Of a DNA stretch of 64,000 nt, positions 62,517 to 64,000 are shown piece after piece. The notes under the pieces were generated by a model that saw only the letters and a program-made list of their open reading frames with translations, was not told the origin of the DNA and ran no database searches. Source of the DNA: Amycolatopsis dendrobii (GTDB lineage Bacteria > Actinomycetota > Actinomycetes > Mycobacteriales > Pseudonocardiaceae). The stretch spans positions 124,001 through 188,000 of the forward strand of contig NZ_JACGZW010000008.1 of assembly GCF_014145675.1 (NCBI RefSeq), given 5' to 3'. Numbering within the stretch: position 1 is the first letter of the stretch; each line of letters opens with the position of its first letter. The position numbers and the translations under genes are program-made.

Positions 62517-63344
62517 TCAGCTGAGATCAGTGGCCAGCAGCTTCACCGCAGCCTCATGCGCCGAGTCCGGCGCGGCGTGATATATCTTCAGAACAGTTCC
62601 GTCGCCCAGCTCAGCCGATTGGTACATCAGCTCGAACTCCCCCACCGTCGGATGCCGGAACGTTTTCACCCCGGCCGTGCAATTCCCGACCGTCTGGCCG
62701 ACCCACAGCTTCGCGAATTCCGGGCTGGCCATCGTCAGCTCGCCGATCAGCTCGGCCAGCCGCGGGTCGTGCCGGTGGTCCGCGGCGATGTACCGCAGGT
62801 AGGAGACGTTCTGCTGCGCCTCCAGCGGCCAGTCCGCGTACAGCGCGCGGACGTTGTCGTCGAGGAAGTTCAGTTTGACGACATTCGGCCGGTCCCGGTC
62901 CGGCGCGGCGAAATCGAGATGGGCGGCGAACAGTTTGTGGAACAGCGAATTCCACGCCAGGATGTCGCAGCGGAAATTCAGCACCGCGACCGCCGCGGCG
63001 CCGAGGGTGTTCACCAGCATGCGGGTGTGCGGGGTCAGTTCGTCGGTCGTGGCCGGGCGCACCGGCGGGGCGGGCGCGGTCGTGCCGATCTTGAGCAGGT
63101 GCGCTTCCTCGGCCGCGCTCAGGTCCAGCGCGCGGGCGATCGCGGACAGGACTTCCGGCGACGCGTGCGCGGTCTGCGCCTGTTCGAGCCGGGTGTAGTA
63201 GGTCGAACTGACCCCGGCGAGCGCGGCGACCTCCTCCCGCCGGAGTCCGGGCACTCGCCGGGACCCGCGGCTGACCAGGCCGATTTCGGCGGGTTGGAGG
63301 CGCTCGCGCATCCGTCGCAGATAGCTTCCGAGGTCGGTGTTCAC
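62517..63344 (-). CDS. XRE-family regulator with MmyB-like ligand domain
   Basis: 275 residues. VPGLRREEVAALAGVSSTYYTRLEQAQTAHASPEVLSAIARALDL is the helix-turn-helix. The MmyB-like PAS part has VAVLNFRCDILAWNSLFHKLF, and GEFELMYQSAELGDGTVLKIYHA at the end. It is a paralogue of the protein at 51030. GTG 63344 (VNTDLGSYL) is preferred; an in-frame GTG nine nt earlier is possible. It probably controls the MFS gene downstream. Confidence 0.9.
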   Translation of the reverse strand: MNTDLGSYLRRMRERLQPAEIGLVSRGSRRVPGLRREEVAALAGVSSTYYTRLEQAQTAHASPEVLSAIARALDLSAAEEAHLLKIGTTAPAPPVRPATTDELTPHTRMLVNTLGAAAVAVLNFRCDILAWNSLFHKLFAAHLDFAAPDRDRPNVVKLNFLDDNVRALYADWPLEAQQNVSYLRYIAADHRHDPRLAELIGELTMASPEFAKLWVGQTVGNCTAGVKTFRHPTVGEFELMYQSAELGDGTVLKIYHAAPDSAHEAAVKLLATDLS

Positions 63345-63388
63345 AGGCTCTGGCACGGTTCCATCCAAGATCTCCCGCGACCGCGGCG

Positions 63389-64000
63389 TCAAGCGTCCCG
63401 CGCGGGGAAGCCGTGCCGTCGGGCAAGCAGGACGACCGCCAGGACCGGCGCCATCAACGCCAGCACAGCCCAGGGGAAGGAGCCGCTGCCAGCCGCGTCG
63501 AGCAGCACCCCGCCGACGACGCCGCCGGCGGCCATCGCGGCGTTCCACAGCGTCACGAGCATCGCTTGCACAGTGTCCGCGGACTCGCCGCCTGCCTCGC
63601 CGGCCGCGGTTTGCAGGAGCGTCGGCACGCCGCCCCAGCCGAGACCCCACAGCGCGGCGGCCGCGTAGACCAGCGCCGGTTCGGTCGCGAGCAACGCCGC
63701 GGCGACGGCGACCAGCAGCGCACTGACGACCGTCAGCAACCGCAGCCGCCGGTGGATCTGCGCGCCGACGATCCAGATGCTCGCGATCGAGGCGAGGCCG
63801 AACGTCAGCAGGACCAGGTCGGTGTCGCCGCCCAGGTCCAGGCCGGTGAGGAAGGTGGCGAGGTAGGCGTACAGAACGGTGTGCGCCAGCACGAACACCA
63901 GCGTGACGAACAGGACCGCCGCGACTCCGGGGATCCGCAGCGCGGGCAGCATTTTCGGACGCGCTCCCCCGGGCTGGCCGGGGAAGTCCGGCACAGCCAC
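63389..64000 (-). CDS. MFS transporter, C-terminal half (cut by window)
   Basis: 203 residues visible, with about six helices (VAAVLFVTLVFVLAHTVLYAYLATFLTGL onward). It has no N-terminal MFS motif, so the gene almost certainly starts beyond the window. GWGGVPTLLQTAAGEAGGESADTVQAMLVTLWNAAMAAGGVVGG fits the AraJ/YdhP-like group. It is followed by 44 nt and then the XRE gene. Confidence 0.82.
   Translation of the reverse strand: MAVPDFPGQPGGARPKMLPALRIPGVAAVLFVTLVFVLAHTVLYAYLATFLTGLDLGGDTDLVLLTFGLASIASIWIVGAQIHRRLRLLTVVSALLVAVAAALLATEPALVYAAAALWGLGWGGVPTLLQTAAGEAGGESADTVQAMLVTLWNAAMAAGGVVGGVLLDAAGSGSFPWAVLALMAPVLAVVLLARRHGFPARDA

Noticed and set aside
1-64000. CRISPR arrays, prophage or IS elements
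   Set aside because: No regularly spaced direct repeats, integrase, transposase or phage structural genes were seen.

Overview
The window is 64 kb of high-GC DNA with tightly packed, often ATGA/GTGA-overlapping genes. Lsr2, an Rpf-LysM protein, a PPOX-class split-barrel protein, UdgX, BlaI and many TetR/GntR/MarR/XRE regulators point to a filamentous actinomycete. I infer Pseudonocardiales, probably Amycolatopsis-like, but no rRNA or other species-level marker is present. I see no phage, transposase, CRISPR array or replication origin.

Region 1 (1-24 kb) is a redox and one-carbon block. It holds a CYTH-CHAD protein and malic enzyme; an encapsulin with a hemerythrin-like cargo carrying a targeting tail; the uracil-DNA crosslinking protein UdgX; and a zinc alcohol/formaldehyde-type dehydrogenase. 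Next is a complete selenocysteine locus. tRNA-Sec, selA, selB and fdhABC form one near-gapless minus-strand run, with selD divergent. fdhA contains an in-frame UGA followed by a SECIS hairpin, so its two open frames are one gene. The tRNA-Sec CCA end shares its final A with the selA start codon. A seven-gene Mrp/Mbh-type antiporter, a PPOX protein, phosphoketolase and acetate kinase follow.

Region 2 (24-34.6 kb) looks like a catabolic regulon of unknown substrate. It has an acyl-CoA synthetase, a flavin reductase, two enoyl-CoA hydratase-like proteins and an LLM flavin monooxygenase, divergent from a creatininase-family hydrolase and a TetR regulator. A GntR regulator, MFS transporter, MarR regulator and RibBA follow. 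Four copies of one 22-bp operator sit before the monooxygenase, the hydrolase and ribBA, which suggests that flavin synthesis is switched on together with the flavin enzymes.

Region 3 (34.7-45.6 kb) contains Lsr2, a nitroreductase, a 1.2 kb gene-free lower-GC stretch, and a small non-ribosomal cluster. The cluster has a carrier protein fused to a six-helix, three-hexapeptide-domain terminal module of the poly-lysine synthetase (Pls) type, a separate adenylation-carrier protein, a SyrP-like dioxygenase, and SbnB and SbnA for L-2,3-diaminopropionate (Dap). It may make a Dap-based poly(amino acid) or short cationic peptide by a split Pls machine. This is my best candidate for an undescribed system.

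Region 4 (45.6-53 kb) is cell wall and metal handling: an L,D-transpeptidase lipoprotein, a BlaI repressor with a frameshifted BlaR-like M56 partner, a cation exporter, the remains of an M23 peptidase, two SDRs with a divergent XRE regulator, and an Rpf-LysM protein.

Region 5 (53-64 kb) has a small ORF translationally coupled to a diaminobutyrate-type aminotransferase; a YeiH-family exporter with a tiny membrane partner, divergent from three LLM monooxygenases (possible organosulfur use); a GNAT; and a drug-type MFS exporter with an XRE regulator. The window ends inside another MFS gene. Families of intergenic palindromes recur through the window, and one of them supplies the last codons of fdhC.
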